From: Acidobacteriaceae bacterium
GTDB lineage: Bacteria > Acidobacteriota > Terriglobia > Bryobacterales > Bryobacteraceae
Reading direction: 5' to 3'
NCBI GenBank assembly: GCA_019240405.1
Contig: JAFAYL010000022.1
Span: forward strand, 21,328 to 85,327
DNA length: 64,000 nucleotides
The notes under the pieces: model-generated
What the model was told of the DNA's origin: nothing
The model's database searches: none
Seen by the model: the letters and a program-made list of their open reading frames with translations, nothing else
Position numbers and translations under genes: made by a program
Part shown: positions 18,375 through 27,754 of the stretch, piece by piece
Layout of the letters: each line of letters begins with the position of its first letter
Numbering within the stretch: the first letter of the stretch is position 1

Positions 18375-18420
18375 GCCTAAGGACCCCTCCTCTAGGCCCA
18401 TAAGCGGCAACTCGTTGGAT

Positions 18421-21400
18421 CTACAATCCGGTTCCCTTTAAAGGGATAATTTGCGGACTGGTTATGTCGCTATCCGTGATGATTACTTCCGCTGTTCGAT
18501 TTCCTTTGGCCTTTGGCATTAAGGTCACAGTGATCGTGCAACTCTTGGATGCGGCAAGGCTACTGCCGCATGTTTTTGAAAGGTGGTAGTCAGCCGAATG
18601 GCTCCCGCCAAGGGCTATGCTTTTGATGGTCAACGTGGTCTTTCCGACATTGGTTAACGTGATGCTCTGAGCCATACTGCTTTTGCCTACCGTGGTGGAG
18701 GGGAAGGTCAAACTGGTCGGAGAGACTTTGGCCTGGGTGGCGGAGCCAGTCAAACTAATCAACTGCGGGCTCCCCCCTCCGTTGTCTGCGATCGAAACAT
18801 CGGCTGTCCGCGTCCCTGTGGTCTTCGGTTTAAAGGTCACGCTTACAGAGCAGCTCGCATTCTTTGCGAGTACGCTGCCGCATGTCTTCGATAGGGCAAA
18901 GTCGCCTGAATCACTGCCCGTCAAGGTAATGCTTGTAAAGGTAAGTGTGGTTGTTCCGACGTTGGTGATCGTCACACTCTGCGGGCTCGAGCTACTTCCG
19001 ATTTTCGTCGCCGGGAAGCTCAAACCTGATGCCGATAACTTAACCTGCGTCCCGGTGCCCGTCAAATTGATCGACTGGGGACTACTGGCGGCGTTATCAG
19101 TGATTTTCACTGTTCCCGTCCGGGTGCCTTCAGCCGTGGGCTTGAATGTGACGTTGATGGTACAAGTCGCGTTTACAGCGAGGGAACTGCCGCATGTGTT
19201 GGTCTCGGAGTAGTCTCCGCTCGGCGCGATGCTGGTGATGTTCAGCGTAGCTGTCCCAGTGTTTTTGAGCGTGACCGGCTTTGCGGCACTGGTGGTGCCC
19301 AGCAGTTGGGTGCTGAACGTGAGACTGGTTGCGCTCAGATTTACGGCCGGCGCAACGCCCGTACCGGTCAGGCTGATGGATTGCGGACTGCCTGACGCAT
19401 TATCAGTGATTGCCACTGTGCCCGTGCGCGTGCCTGTAGCGGTCGGATGGAACGTGACGTTAATGGTACAGTTACCGCCCGCTGCCACGGAGCTACCGCA
19501 CGTGTTGGTTTCTGCGTAATCGCCGGTTGCGGCGATGCTGGAAATCGTCAGAGTTCCGGTGCCGGTGTTCGTAAGCGTAACGGGTTGGGCACTGCTGGTG
19601 GTGCCAACCAGTTGGCTCGCGAAGGTGAGGCTGGTCTTGGATAGGCTGACCGCAGGCGCGACGCCTGTACCGGTCAAGCTGATGGATTGCGGGCTGCCTG
19701 ACGCATTGTCAGTGATTGCCACTGTGCCCGTGCGCGTGCCTGTAGCGGTCGGATGGAACGTGACGTTGATAGTACAGTTTCCACCCGCAGAAACGGAACT
19801 ACCGCACGTGTTGGTTTGTGCGTAGTCGCCCGTTGCAACGATGCTGGAAATCGTCAGAGTTCCGGTGCCGGTATTCGTAAGCGTAACGGGTTGGGCACTG
19901 CTCGTGGTGCCAACCAGTTGGCTCGCGAAGGTGAGGCTGGTCTTGGATAGGCTGACCGCAGGCGCGACGCCTGTACCGGTCAAGCTGATGGATTGCGGGC
20001 TGCCCGAGGCATTGTCGGTGATGGTGACAGTGCCGGTGCGCGTACCCGTAGCGGTCGGGTGGAACGTGACGTTGATGGTACAGTTGCCGCCCGCAGAAAC
20101 GGAACTACCGCACGTGTTGGTTTGTGCGTAGTCGCCCGTTGCAACGATGCTGGAAATCGTCAGAGTTCCGGTGCCGGTGTTAGTAAGCGTAACGGGCTGG
20201 GCACTGCTGGTTGTGCCAACCAGTTGGCTCGCGAAGGTGAGGCTGGTCTTCGATAAGCTGACCACAGGCGCTACGCCCGTACCGGTTAGGCTGGTGGATT
20301 GCGGGCTGCCCGAGGCGTTGTCGGTGATCGTGACAGTGCCGGTGCGCGTGCCCGTAGCGGTCGGATGGAACGTGACGCTGATCGTACAATTTCCGCCCGC
20401 TGCCACCGAGCTACCGCAGGTATTGGTTTGTGCGTAGTCGCCCGTAGCAACAATACTGGAGATTGTCAGAGTTGCGCTGCCGCTGTTCGTAAGTGTGACG
20501 GGCTGAGCACTGCTGGTTGTGCCAACCAGTTGGCTCGCGAAGGTGAGGCTGGTCTTGGATAGGCTGACCGCCGGCGCGACGCCGGTTCCCGTCAGGCTGA
20601 TGGATTGCGGGCTGCCGGAAGCATTGTCGGTGATGGTGACAGTGCCGGTGCGCGTGCCCGTGGTTGTGGGTTTAAACGTAACGTTGATAGTGCAGTTTCC
20701 ACCAGCAGAGACGGAACTACCGCAGGTGTTGCTCTGGGAGTAATCGCCCGTAGCAACAATGCTGGAGATTGTCAGAGTTGCGCTGCCGCTGTTCGTAAGG
20801 GTGACAGGCTGGGCACTGCTGGTTGTGCCAACCGGTTGGCTCGCAAAGGTGAGGCTGGTCGTCGATAGGCTGACCGCAGGCGCGACGCCTGTACCCGTCA
20901 GGCTGATGGATTGCGGGCTGCCCGAAGCATTATCGGTGATCGTGACTGTACCGGTGCGCGTGCCTGTAGTGGTCGGATGGAACGTGACGTTGATTGTGCA
21001 ATTGCCGCCCGCTGCAACAGAACTACCGCACGTGTTGGATTGCGCGTAGTCGCCGGTGGCGGCGATGTTCGAGATGGTAAGAGTTCCGGTGCCGTTGTTC
21101 GTGAGGGTAACGGGCTGGACACTGCTGGTTGTGCCAACCAGTTGGCTCGCAAAGGTGAGACTGGTCGTCGATAAGCTAACAGCCGCCGCCACCCCTGTTC
21201 CCGTCAGGCTGACGGTCTGCGGACTCCCCGACGCATTGTCGGTGATTGTTACTGCGCCTGTGCGAGTGCCTGTAGTCGTGGGACTGAATGTGACGTTGAT
21301 CGTGCAACTACCAGTGGGCGCAATCGAGCCGCTGCAGGTATTCGTTTGCGCGAAGTCGCCGGTGACAGCGATGTTGGAGATGGTAAGCGCCGCGCTCCCA

Positions 21401-22143
21401 CTATTGGTAACGGTCACCGGTTGCGCGCTGCTTGTGCTGCCAACCTGCTGGCCAGGGAAGGTAAGACTCGTGGTCGACAAGCTCACGGCAGCAGCAGCAG
21501 CATTCAAGCCCACCGCATCTAACGCAAAATCGCTGCAGGTTCCGGGGCACTGCGAAAGAGTAAACACAACGGAGGTGATGTTCGCGCCAGACTGATCGAG
21601 CAATCCGATATAGACTGCGTCACCATTCGTGTCACTTGGCACCGTGAAGACGCCAAGCGAAGTAGCTCCGTTAAAGGCCTGGACTTGCGCAGTGAATTGA
21701 CCCGGCGTGTCAGTCTGAATCAAGGCACCGGCGCCGGCAACAGGATTCGTGAAAGTCAGCGCGACCGGCCCATTACCTCCGTTCGCAGCATCCGACGTCC
21801 AAAGCAAAGCGTCCTGCGCTGGAAATCCCGAGCCGGTCCAACTGCAAGGCGAACCTCCGCAGACAACCGAAACAATGCTATTAGGACCGGCGAGACTCAC
21901 GCTCACCGAATTGCCCTTGGTTGAGGTGACATTGAAACTGGCCTGAACGACGGTCCCGTCGGCGCCCAGTTGGGACCAATTTACGAAATCCGTGGCATTT
22001 TGCGCACTCTGACTGGTAACCAGAGTGAGCGAATCGGCCGAAGCAGAAGCGGCCCCGAAGAGCATCGCGACCAAACATAGTGCCGCGAAACGAGAAGTTG
22101 TGCGTGCGCTCATTTGCTTTTCAATCCAAGATGTGTGCAGCAT
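18421..22143 (-). CDS. Exported protein with ten tandem ASH/choice-of-anchor domains
   Basis: 1240 residues from ATG 22143, which follows GAGGAGATAGAC; longer frames upstream would overlap the preceding gene. The signal peptide is SRFAALCLVAMLFGAASASA. Residues about 40-200 form an N-terminal domain (DSLTLVTSQSAQNATDFVNW) like those of choice-of-anchor proteins. Ten repeats of about 102 residues follow, each with SLTF, VGTTSSAQPVTLTN, a Cys pair (NTCGSSV...GNCTI) and SLTGTG. The protein ends with the last repeat and has no membrane anchor. A cell-surface or extracellular scaffold role is likely but unproven. It lies 20 bases after the secreted hydrolase-like gene, probably one operon. Confidence 0.85.
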   Translation of the reverse strand: MLHTSWIEKQMSARTTSRFAALCLVAMLFGAASASADSLTLVTSQSAQNATDFVNWSQLGADGTVVQASFNVTSTKGNSVSVSLAGPNSIVSVVCGGSPCSWTGSGFPAQDALLWTSDAANGGNGPVALTFTNPVAGAGALIQTDTPGQFTAQVQAFNGATSLGVFTVPSDTNGDAVYIGLLDQSGANITSVVFTLSQCPGTCSDFALDAVGLNAAAAAVSLSTTSLTFPGQQVGSTSSAQPVTVTNSGSAALTISNIAVTGDFAQTNTCSGSIAPTGSCTINVTFSPTTTGTRTGAVTITDNASGSPQTVSLTGTGVAAAVSLSTTSLTFASQLVGTTSSVQPVTLTNNGTGTLTISNIAATGDYAQSNTCGSSVAAGGNCTINVTFHPTTTGTRTGTVTITDNASGSPQSISLTGTGVAPAVSLSTTSLTFASQPVGTTSSAQPVTLTNSGSATLTISSIVATGDYSQSNTCGSSVSAGGNCTINVTFKPTTTGTRTGTVTITDNASGSPQSISLTGTGVAPAVSLSKTSLTFASQLVGTTSSAQPVTLTNSGSATLTISSIVATGDYAQTNTCGSSVAAGGNCTISVTFHPTATGTRTGTVTITDNASGSPQSTSLTGTGVAPVVSLSKTSLTFASQLVGTTSSAQPVTLTNTGTGTLTISSIVATGDYAQTNTCGSSVSAGGNCTINVTFHPTATGTRTGTVTITDNASGSPQSISLTGTGVAPAVSLSKTSLTFASQLVGTTSSAQPVTLTNTGTGTLTISSIVATGDYAQTNTCGSSVSAGGNCTINVTFHPTATGTRTGTVAITDNASGSPQSISLTGTGVAPAVSLSKTSLTFASQLVGTTSSAQPVTLTNTGTGTLTISSIAATGDYAETNTCGSSVAAGGNCTINVTFHPTATGTRTGTVAITDNASGSPQSISLTGTGVAPAVNLSATSLTFSTQLLGTTSAAKPVTLKNTGTATLNITSIAPSGDYSETNTCGSSLAVNATCTINVTFKPTAEGTRTGTVKITDNAASSPQSINLTGTGTQVKLSASGLSFPATKIGSSSSPQSVTITNVGTTTLTFTSITLTGSDSGDFALSKTCGSVLAKNASCSVSVTFKPKTTGTRTADVSIADNGGGSPQLISLTGSATQAKVSPTSLTFPSTTVGKSSMAQSITLTNVGKTTLTIKSIALGGSHSADYHLSKTCGSSLAASKSCTITVTLMPKAKGNRTAEVIITDSDITSPQIIPLKGTGL
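18424..21505 (-). repeat. Ten-unit tandem repeat with 306-base period
   Basis: Coding repeats of one 102-residue ASH domain. Units 2-7 (about 19370-21200) are nearly identical in DNA, while the outer units (1 and 8-10) are diverged. This pattern points to recent growth by unequal crossing-over from the middle of the array. Unit number may vary between strains and may be collapsed or expanded by assembly. Confidence 0.85.
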
Positions 22144-22163
22144 GTCTATCTCCTCGATCTCCT

Positions 22164-23390
22164 CTACGGGGTACATGCGGCGCCTGCATCGCTGGTGAAC
22201 GAGCCGCCGTCGGAATACATGCCGCCTGCAGCGATCGAAGGATCCTGATCGTAAAACCACGAGAAGAAGGCCAGCTCCTGCAGGTTGTAGCTGAAGCCGT
22301 TAGGCATAGTCACAGGAGGAGAGAGAGGGGGGCTGCCGAAGAAGGCATCACCCACTTCGTAGTTGTTATCGCAACTCCCATCAGCGGGGTTTGTCCACCC
22401 TGGAGTGGGGTTGCCGGTATCCGGATCATTCATCCATTCGGCAACTTCGTGGCTTAGGACATAAACATCCGATACGTACAGATCCTGCCACTCTCCACTG
22501 GTATCGAAATCAGCCACGACATAGGTCTGCAGCGAATTGGAAGAATCGTAGTAGGCGCCATGATCGCCAAACGCCGTTGAGCCGTTGTAATTCATCACCA
22601 CGCTGTCGAAGATAAAAATCGGGACGCTACCCGGGCCAACGCCGGTTCCCTGGCTCTCTAATGCAGGGATAAGCGTAGTGGTGACATAGTTGTCCCACCA
22701 GAAGTAATCAATCTCGCCAGACTGGCATGAGCCTCCGATAATGTAGCCATCAGCAGCCGGGACTTGAACAACCTGGCCTAAAACATTGTTGAGGTTCAAG
22801 ATGGTGTGATAGGGCGTGATCAAGTTCGAGTTTGGAGAGACATATTGCCAAAAATTGGCGCGCTGGAACGCGTCCGCGTACTGCGTGGTGCCCACATCTA
22901 CGGGATTGTTGCCATTGGCGTCAGTAAACGTGAAGTCGGTGGTCTGAAACATTGGCGACTTTTGGACCAGATCGACAACAGTGTCGCCGGCACAAGGATC
23001 GAACGCGGTGGGGTCCTGAACGGAGCCATCCGAGAAATTGAAGATCACGGGAACGAGATAAGCCTGGATTGTGGTTGTTCTCTTGCCGTTATTGAAGGGG
23101 CTCCGGCCCACGATAGTGCCCGAATAATTGTTATTGTCTTGGCCTGCTACGACGTTGTAGGTCCAGAGGGGGAGCGAGGGAGAACTCGGTCCATTTGGGC
23201 TGTTCAACCCCGCATTGGGTCTTGGCGAATTGGGTCTTGGGATTGCTTTGTGGTGAATCGGGTCGGCTCGCTTGACCTTCTTGGATGGTTGCAGGCGGCT
23301 TTTTTGTTGTCCGAAAGCTGCTTGTGAATTAGTAAAAAAGAATACGATTGCGATCGCGAATATGAATAAGAGGGTGCGATGAATTTTCAA
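22164..23390 (-). CDS. Secreted hydrolase-like protein of unknown class
   Basis: 408 residues from TTG 23390, which follows AAAGGAG; the longer frame upstream has no signal peptide. The N-terminus KIHRTLLFIFAIAIVFFFTNSQAAFG is a strong Sec signal, followed by a Pro/Asn/Ser-rich linker (about 45-85). A segment VYVLSHEVAEWMNDP recalls the His-Glu helix of some secreted zinc peptidases (SHExxE type), but there is no HExxH motif, so peptidase activity is a guess. Aromatic and Asn residues are frequent. It is followed by the ten-repeat ASH protein. Confidence 0.65.
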   Translation of the reverse strand: MKIHRTLLFIFAIAIVFFFTNSQAAFGQQKSRLQPSKKVKRADPIHHKAIPRPNSPRPNAGLNSPNGPSSPSLPLWTYNVVAGQDNNNYSGTIVGRSPFNNGKRTTTIQAYLVPVIFNFSDGSVQDPTAFDPCAGDTVVDLVQKSPMFQTTDFTFTDANGNNPVDVGTTQYADAFQRANFWQYVSPNSNLITPYHTILNLNNVLGQVVQVPAADGYIIGGSCQSGEIDYFWWDNYVTTTLIPALESQGTGVGPGSVPIFIFDSVVMNYNGSTAFGDHGAYYDSSNSLQTYVVADFDTSGEWQDLYVSDVYVLSHEVAEWMNDPDTGNPTPGWTNPADGSCDNNYEVGDAFFGSPPLSPPVTMPNGFSYNLQELAFFSWFYDQDPSIAAGGMYSDGGSFTSDAGAACTP

Positions 23391-23652
23391 AATAACTCCT
23401 TTCCTAACTTGCGGATACACCGCTAATGGGCGTTCCCAGTCATACGCCGTGATCCGGCGTGCATTCGGCCTCGGCGCATCTCCACGCAGACGGGAGGGCC
23501 GGTAAGCTTCAGTAATGAATGGCTCTATGCTACTACGTTTAAGGAAAGAATCTAACACCGGTCACGCATCCGTAGTACTAGCTTTTCAGTAGCCCCGTAC
23601 TGCCCCGAGAAGCGCAGTACTTCAATCCAGAAAAGAAGGTCGCGGGGCTAGT

Positions 23653-23697
23653 TTGACGCTGGACTGGAATGCTATAATTATTCACGGTTATGAATAA
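23653..23697 (+). promoter_or_regulatory. Candidate argF promoter with palindromic ArgR-like operator
   Basis: TATAAT at 23673-23678 lies only 11 bases before the argF ATG (23690), so transcription should start about 5 bases before the codon: a near-leaderless mRNA. A TTGACG (23653-23658) is 14 bases upstream of the -10, shorter than ideal. TTATTCA (23678-23684) and TGAATAA (23691-23697) form a perfect inverted repeat with a 6-base spacer covering the start site. Its halves match the TGAAT/ATTCA halves of ARG boxes, and argR is the last gene of the same cluster. The remaining 260 bases upstream, to the divergent gene, show nothing clear. Confidence 0.5.
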
Positions 23698-24652
23698 AGC
23701 GCTGGCAACGTCACTGGGATCCGTCGTACAGCTCCATCCTGGCCGGAGCGTTCGCAGCTTGCTCCGGGACGCAGATCTCTCGATCCCGGAATTGAAACGC
23801 CTGCTCGATTTGACACAGCAGGTGAAGAACGGGCGGCAGCGCTACGCATCGGCATTAAGAGGTCGCTATCTCAGCCTTTTGTTCGAAAAGCCATCGCTTC
23901 GCACACGCATGACATTCGAGCTGGCGATTAAGCAACTAGGAGGAGATTGCGTGCTCCAAACCGGCATGATTGCGGATCGCGAGCCGCTCAAAGATGTGGC
24001 GCGGAATCTGGCTCGATGGACGGATGCGATTGTGGCGCGGACTTACTCGCAGGAAACGATCGAGGAGCTGGCGAGATGGTCCGGAATACCCGTCGTGAAT
24101 GCGCTGAGCGATCTATATCATCCGTGTCAGGCGCTTGCGGACATGTTCACTTTGAAGGAGCGCTTCGGGCAGTTGTGGGGATTGAAGCTGGCATATGTTG
24201 GCGACGGCAACAACATGGCGCACTCGCTGTTGCTGTGTTGTGCGCGGTTGGGTATCAGTTGTTCAGTGGCAACACCGCCTGGCTATGAGCCAAAGGCTGA
24301 GATTGCAGCCGAGGCGAAGCGTTTGGCCCGCGAATCCGGAGTGGAGGTCGAAATAACTCACGATCCCAGCGCTGCAGTGCGATCCGCCGATGCGGTTTAT
24401 ACGGATGTTTGGGCGAGCATGGGGCATGAATCAGAAATCGAAGAGCGGAAGAAGGTTTTTTCTCCATACCAAGTGAATGAAGCGCTGCTGTCCAAGGCTC
24501 GAAAGAACACAGTATTCATGCATTGCATGCCGGCCAAGCGCGGGTTAGAAGTGACCGATTCCGTAATGGAATCGGCGCAATCTGTCGCATTCGAGCAGGC
24601 CGAAAATCGTTTGCACGTACAGAAAGCGCTACTCTTGATGCTGTTGCAATAA
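23690..24652 (+). CDS. argF: Ornithine carbamoyltransferase
   Basis: Transfers the carbamoyl group from carbamoyl phosphate to ornithine, giving citrulline in arginine synthesis. It is 320 residues, the usual length. The carbamoyl phosphate loop reads Ser-Leu-Arg-Thr-Arg (69-73) rather than the common Ser-Thr-Arg-Thr-Arg; the ornithine motif HPCQALAD is near 145, DVWASMG near 250 and the catalytic HCMPAKR near 283. The ATG at 23690 has no ribosome-binding site and sits beside the -10 box. The stop overlaps the argG start (TAATG), so the two are probably translationally coupled. An acetylornithine-specific enzyme is unlikely but not excluded. Confidence 0.93.
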   Translation: MNKALATSLGSVVQLHPGRSVRSLLRDADLSIPELKRLLDLTQQVKNGRQRYASALRGRYLSLLFEKPSLRTRMTFELAIKQLGGDCVLQTGMIADREPLKDVARNLARWTDAIVARTYSQETIEELARWSGIPVVNALSDLYHPCQALADMFTLKERFGQLWGLKLAYVGDGNNMAHSLLLCCARLGISCSVATPPGYEPKAEIAAEAKRLARESGVEVEITHDPSAAVRSADAVYTDVWASMGHESEIEERKKVFSPYQVNEALLSKARKNTVFMHCMPAKRGLEVTDSVMESAQSVAFEQAENRLHVQKALLLMLLQ

Positions 24653-25872
24653 TGGCAGCTCCAATACGAGTGGCGCTCGCCTATTCGGGCGGGCTTGATA
24701 CCTCCATCATCATTCCGTGGTTAAAAGAGCACTATAACTGCGAAGTGATCGCCGTGTGCGGCGACATCGGGCAAGGCGGCGAAGAACTGGACGGCTTGCG
24801 CGAGAAGGCGCTGAAGACGGGAGCTTCCGAAGTTTACATCGAGGACATGCGCGAGGAATTCGTTCATGAATACCTTTGGAAACTGGTTCGCTCCGGCGCT
24901 GTCTACGAACACAAATATCTGCTAGGCACATCAATTGCGCGTCCGCTGCTCGCCAAGCGCCAAGCGGAAGTCGCGCTCAAAACCGGCTGCGATGCGCTCG
25001 CGCACGGCTGCACCGGCAAGGGCAATGACCAGGTCCGCTTTGAGATGACATACAAGGCCATCGCTCCGCAGCTTGCAGTAATTGCGCCTTGGCGCGAGTG
25101 GGACATTGTGTCGCGCGAGGACGCAATCGAGTACGCGCGAAAGCACAACGTTCCGATCAGTCAATCGACGACAAAGATTTACAGTCGTGATCGCAACATC
25201 TGGCATATCTCGCACGAAGGCGGAGAACTTGAGAACCCGGCGGACCCGGCCCCGGAGCATATTTGGATGCTGACCAACAATCCCGCGGACGCGCCATCGA
25301 AGCCCGCGGACATAGTGATCGGATTTGATCAGGGCGTGCCGGTTTCGTTGGATGGGCAGCATCAACTCAGCGGAGTGGCTTTGCTCGAAACGCTGAACGC
25401 GCTTGGTGGTGAGCACGGCATTGGACGAATTGACCTGGTCGAAAACCGTTTTGTCGGGATGAAATCGCGAGGGTGCTATGAGACGCCAGGAGGCTCGATC
25501 CTGATCGCCGCGGTTCGTGAGCTGGAGGCGCTTACGCTCGATCGCGCTACTCTGCATTACAAACAGAAGCTGGCGCTGGACTATGCCGAAATGATCTACA
25601 ACGGCTTTTGGTTCACGCCCTTGCGCGAGGCGCTGGACGCGTTTTTCGCTGAAGTTTCGAAGCCCGTCTCAGGTGAAGTCACGCTCCGGCTTCACAAGGG
25701 AACGACCGAGCCGGTGAGCCGCAAAAGTCCGAATTCGCTGTATAGTCTGGATATCGCAAGCTTCACGATGGGTGAAAGCTACGATCAAAAGGACGCACTT
25801 GGCTTTAATAACCTGGTCGGCTTGCCCATCAAAGTGCGAGCGCTGCTCAAGAAATCAGCCTCCGCATCGTAG
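24652..25872 (+). CDS. argG: Argininosuccinate synthase
   Basis: ATP-dependent condensation of citrulline and aspartate. 406 residues, standard length. The pyrophosphatase-type P-loop AYSGGLDTSI is at 11-20, and further conserved blocks are AHGCTGKGNDQVRFE (about 117) and GRIDLVENRFVGMKSRG (about 258). The start ATG 24652 overlaps the argF stop by one base. argH begins 33 bases after the stop. Confidence 0.97.
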   Translation: MAAPIRVALAYSGGLDTSIIIPWLKEHYNCEVIAVCGDIGQGGEELDGLREKALKTGASEVYIEDMREEFVHEYLWKLVRSGAVYEHKYLLGTSIARPLLAKRQAEVALKTGCDALAHGCTGKGNDQVRFEMTYKAIAPQLAVIAPWREWDIVSREDAIEYARKHNVPISQSTTKIYSRDRNIWHISHEGGELENPADPAPEHIWMLTNNPADAPSKPADIVIGFDQGVPVSLDGQHQLSGVALLETLNALGGEHGIGRIDLVENRFVGMKSRGCYETPGGSILIAAVRELEALTLDRATLHYKQKLALDYAEMIYNGFWFTPLREALDAFFAEVSKPVSGEVTLRLHKGTTEPVSRKSPNSLYSLDIASFTMGESYDQKDALGFNNLVGLPIKVRALLKKSASAS

Positions 25873-25905
25873 CGTGCGGAAACGCCCGCACCGAAAATCT
25901 AAGGT

Positions 25906-27303
25906 ATGAAGTTGTGGGGCGGGAGGTTCGAAGGCGAAGCCTCCACATTTTTCGAAAAGTTTTCCAATTCCTTACATTTCGATCGCAAACTTGTTTTCGA
26001 GGATATTGAAGGCTCGCGCGCATTCGCGCAAGCACTTTTGAGGGAACGCGTTCTTACTCCTGACGAATGCCGGCGCATTTTGGAGGCATTTTCAGAAATT
26101 GCGGACGAAGCGCAAGATCCGCGCTACTTCGACGGGGCGGAAGACGAAGACATCCACACATTTGTCATTCGGAAGCTGGGAGAGAAGGTTGGGCCCGTGG
26201 CGGAGAAGATGCACACGGGACGAAGCCGAAACGAGCAGGTCTCGCTGGATCTTCGCCTATATTTGCGCTCCGCGGCAGACACATTGCTCGACAGACTCGG
26301 CGATCTGATGAGCGAGTTACTGGCGCTGGCCCGAAAATATCCCGACGCGGTGATTCCCGGCTTCACGCATCTCCGACGCGCTCAACCAGTGTTGTGGCCG
26401 CACTACTTGCTTGCATTTTTCGAAATGTTCGCGCGCGACTGCGAGCGAGTGCGGCAAGCTCGCGAGCGAATTGATGTGATGCCGCTCGGCTCGGGCGCTC
26501 TCGCCGGCAGCGGTTTTCCATTTGACCGTGAGGCTCTCGCGCAGGAGCTTGGATTTCGAGCCATTTCGCGCAACAGCATGGATGCCTCTGGCGACCGGGA
26601 TTTTGCTCTGGATTTTTTGTACGGGTGCAGCGTCATTATGCTTCACTTGAGCCGGCTAGCAGAAGATTGGATCTTGTATTCGAGCGAAGAGTTCAACTGG
26701 ATCACTCTCGGAGACGGCGTCACAAGCGGCTCGAGTCTAATGCCGCAAAAGAAGAATCCGGACTCGCTGGAACTGATCCGCGGCAAGTCCGGCCGGGTTT
26801 TTGGATCCCTTACATCTCTTTTTGTAACGATCAAAGGCCTGCCGATGACTTACAACCGCGATCTGCAGGAGGACAAGGAAACGTTATTTGAGGCGTTTGA
26901 TCACACGTCCGAATCGCTGGCCATGGCGAAAATCGTCGCCCAATCGGCTACGCTCAATCCCGGCAAAGCATTGGCGGCCGTCGAAGAGAGTTGGGCGGTT
27001 GCAACGGATCTCGCCGAGGAGCTAGCGCGAAACGGAGTGTCGTTCCATCGAGCACATCAAATTGTGGGACGATTGGTTCTGGAGAGTCTGAAAGCGGGCA
27101 AAAAGCCGGGGGACTGGACCGGCGACACGCTGGCAGCGTTTGCTCCCGAGTTCAAGCCGGAAATGGCGCGCCTGCTTGCGCCATCTGAAGGCATGGAAAT
27201 GCGCGAGTTGCCCGGCGGAACCGGCGCTCAGGCTGTGCGGCGCGCACTTGAAGAAGCAGAGCAGCGGCTTAAGCAGATGCGCGAATCTTCGGGTGAAAGA
27301 TGA
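25906..27303 (+). CDS. argH: Argininosuccinate lyase
   Basis: Splits argininosuccinate into arginine and fumarate. 465 residues, as usual. The superfamily signature GSSLMPQKKNPD is near residues 275-286, with the flexible catalytic Ser in it; the N-terminus LWGGRFEGEASTFFEKFS and the block HTGRSRNEQVSLDLRL (about 103-118) are typical. Third gene of the cluster; argR starts 11 bases after the stop. Confidence 0.97.
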   Translation: MKLWGGRFEGEASTFFEKFSNSLHFDRKLVFEDIEGSRAFAQALLRERVLTPDECRRILEAFSEIADEAQDPRYFDGAEDEDIHTFVIRKLGEKVGPVAEKMHTGRSRNEQVSLDLRLYLRSAADTLLDRLGDLMSELLALARKYPDAVIPGFTHLRRAQPVLWPHYLLAFFEMFARDCERVRQARERIDVMPLGSGALAGSGFPFDREALAQELGFRAISRNSMDASGDRDFALDFLYGCSVIMLHLSRLAEDWILYSSEEFNWITLGDGVTSGSSLMPQKKNPDSLELIRGKSGRVFGSLTSLFVTIKGLPMTYNRDLQEDKETLFEAFDHTSESLAMAKIVAQSATLNPGKALAAVEESWAVATDLAEELARNGVSFHRAHQIVGRLVLESLKAGKKPGDWTGDTLAAFAPEFKPEMARLLAPSEGMEMRELPGGTGAQAVRRALEEAEQRLKQMRESSGER

Positions 27304-27314
27304 AGAAGTGAGAC

Positions 27315-27749
27315 ATGAACAAGAGCTTCCGGCAGGGTCAGATCTTGAACATCGTCCGCCACAGAGAAATCTATACCCAGGAAGAATTGGGCCGGGAGCT
27401 TGGGAATCTGGGTATTCAAACAACGCAGGTAACGCTCTCGCGAGATATTCGCGAGCTCGGATTGGTCAAAACGGCCGATGGCTACCGGCAGTTGCAGGCG
27501 GAACCAGCCGGTCCCCAGCTCGTAAATATTGCCAGCGAGTTCCTTCTGGACATGCGGCTGGCACAAAACCTGGTCGTGCTTCGGACATCTCCGGGAAACG
27601 CGAATACGCTTGCCATCGCGCTTGACAGGGAAGGCTTAAACCAAGTGGTCGGCACCATTGCCGGCGACGATACAGTGCTCGTGATCACACCCGATAGCGA
27701 AACTGCCGCAAGTTTTCAGGCAAGAATGCTGGAGATGATTTCGGGCTGA
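27315..27749 (+). CDS. argR: Arginine repressor
   Basis: Arginine-sensing hexameric repressor. 144 residues. The N-terminal winged helix-turn-helix is seen in LGRELGNLGIQTTQVTLSRDI (residues about 27-47), and the C-terminal oligomerisation and arginine-binding domain in VVGTIAGDDTVLVITPD. Its place as last gene of argFGH, together with the palindrome over the argF start, suggests autoregulation of the whole cluster. It converges on the CDF gene with only 5 bases between stops, so there is no room for a separate terminator. Confidence 0.93.
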   Translation: MNKSFRQGQILNIVRHREIYTQEELGRELGNLGIQTTQVTLSRDIRELGLVKTADGYRQLQAEPAGPQLVNIASEFLLDMRLAQNLVVLRTSPGNANTLAIALDREGLNQVVGTIAGDDTVLVITPDSETAASFQARMLEMISG

Positions 27750-27754
27750 GAAGG

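Noticed and set aside
18424..21505. CRISPR-like array
   Set aside because: The repeats are 306 bases, in frame and coding, without unique spacers; no cas gene is nearby.
19229..21595. Series of plus-strand frames of about 96 codons repeating every 306 bases
   Set aside because: They are antisense shadows of the ASH-domain repeats; their regular spacing is the repeat period, with no ribosome-binding site or independent protein pattern.
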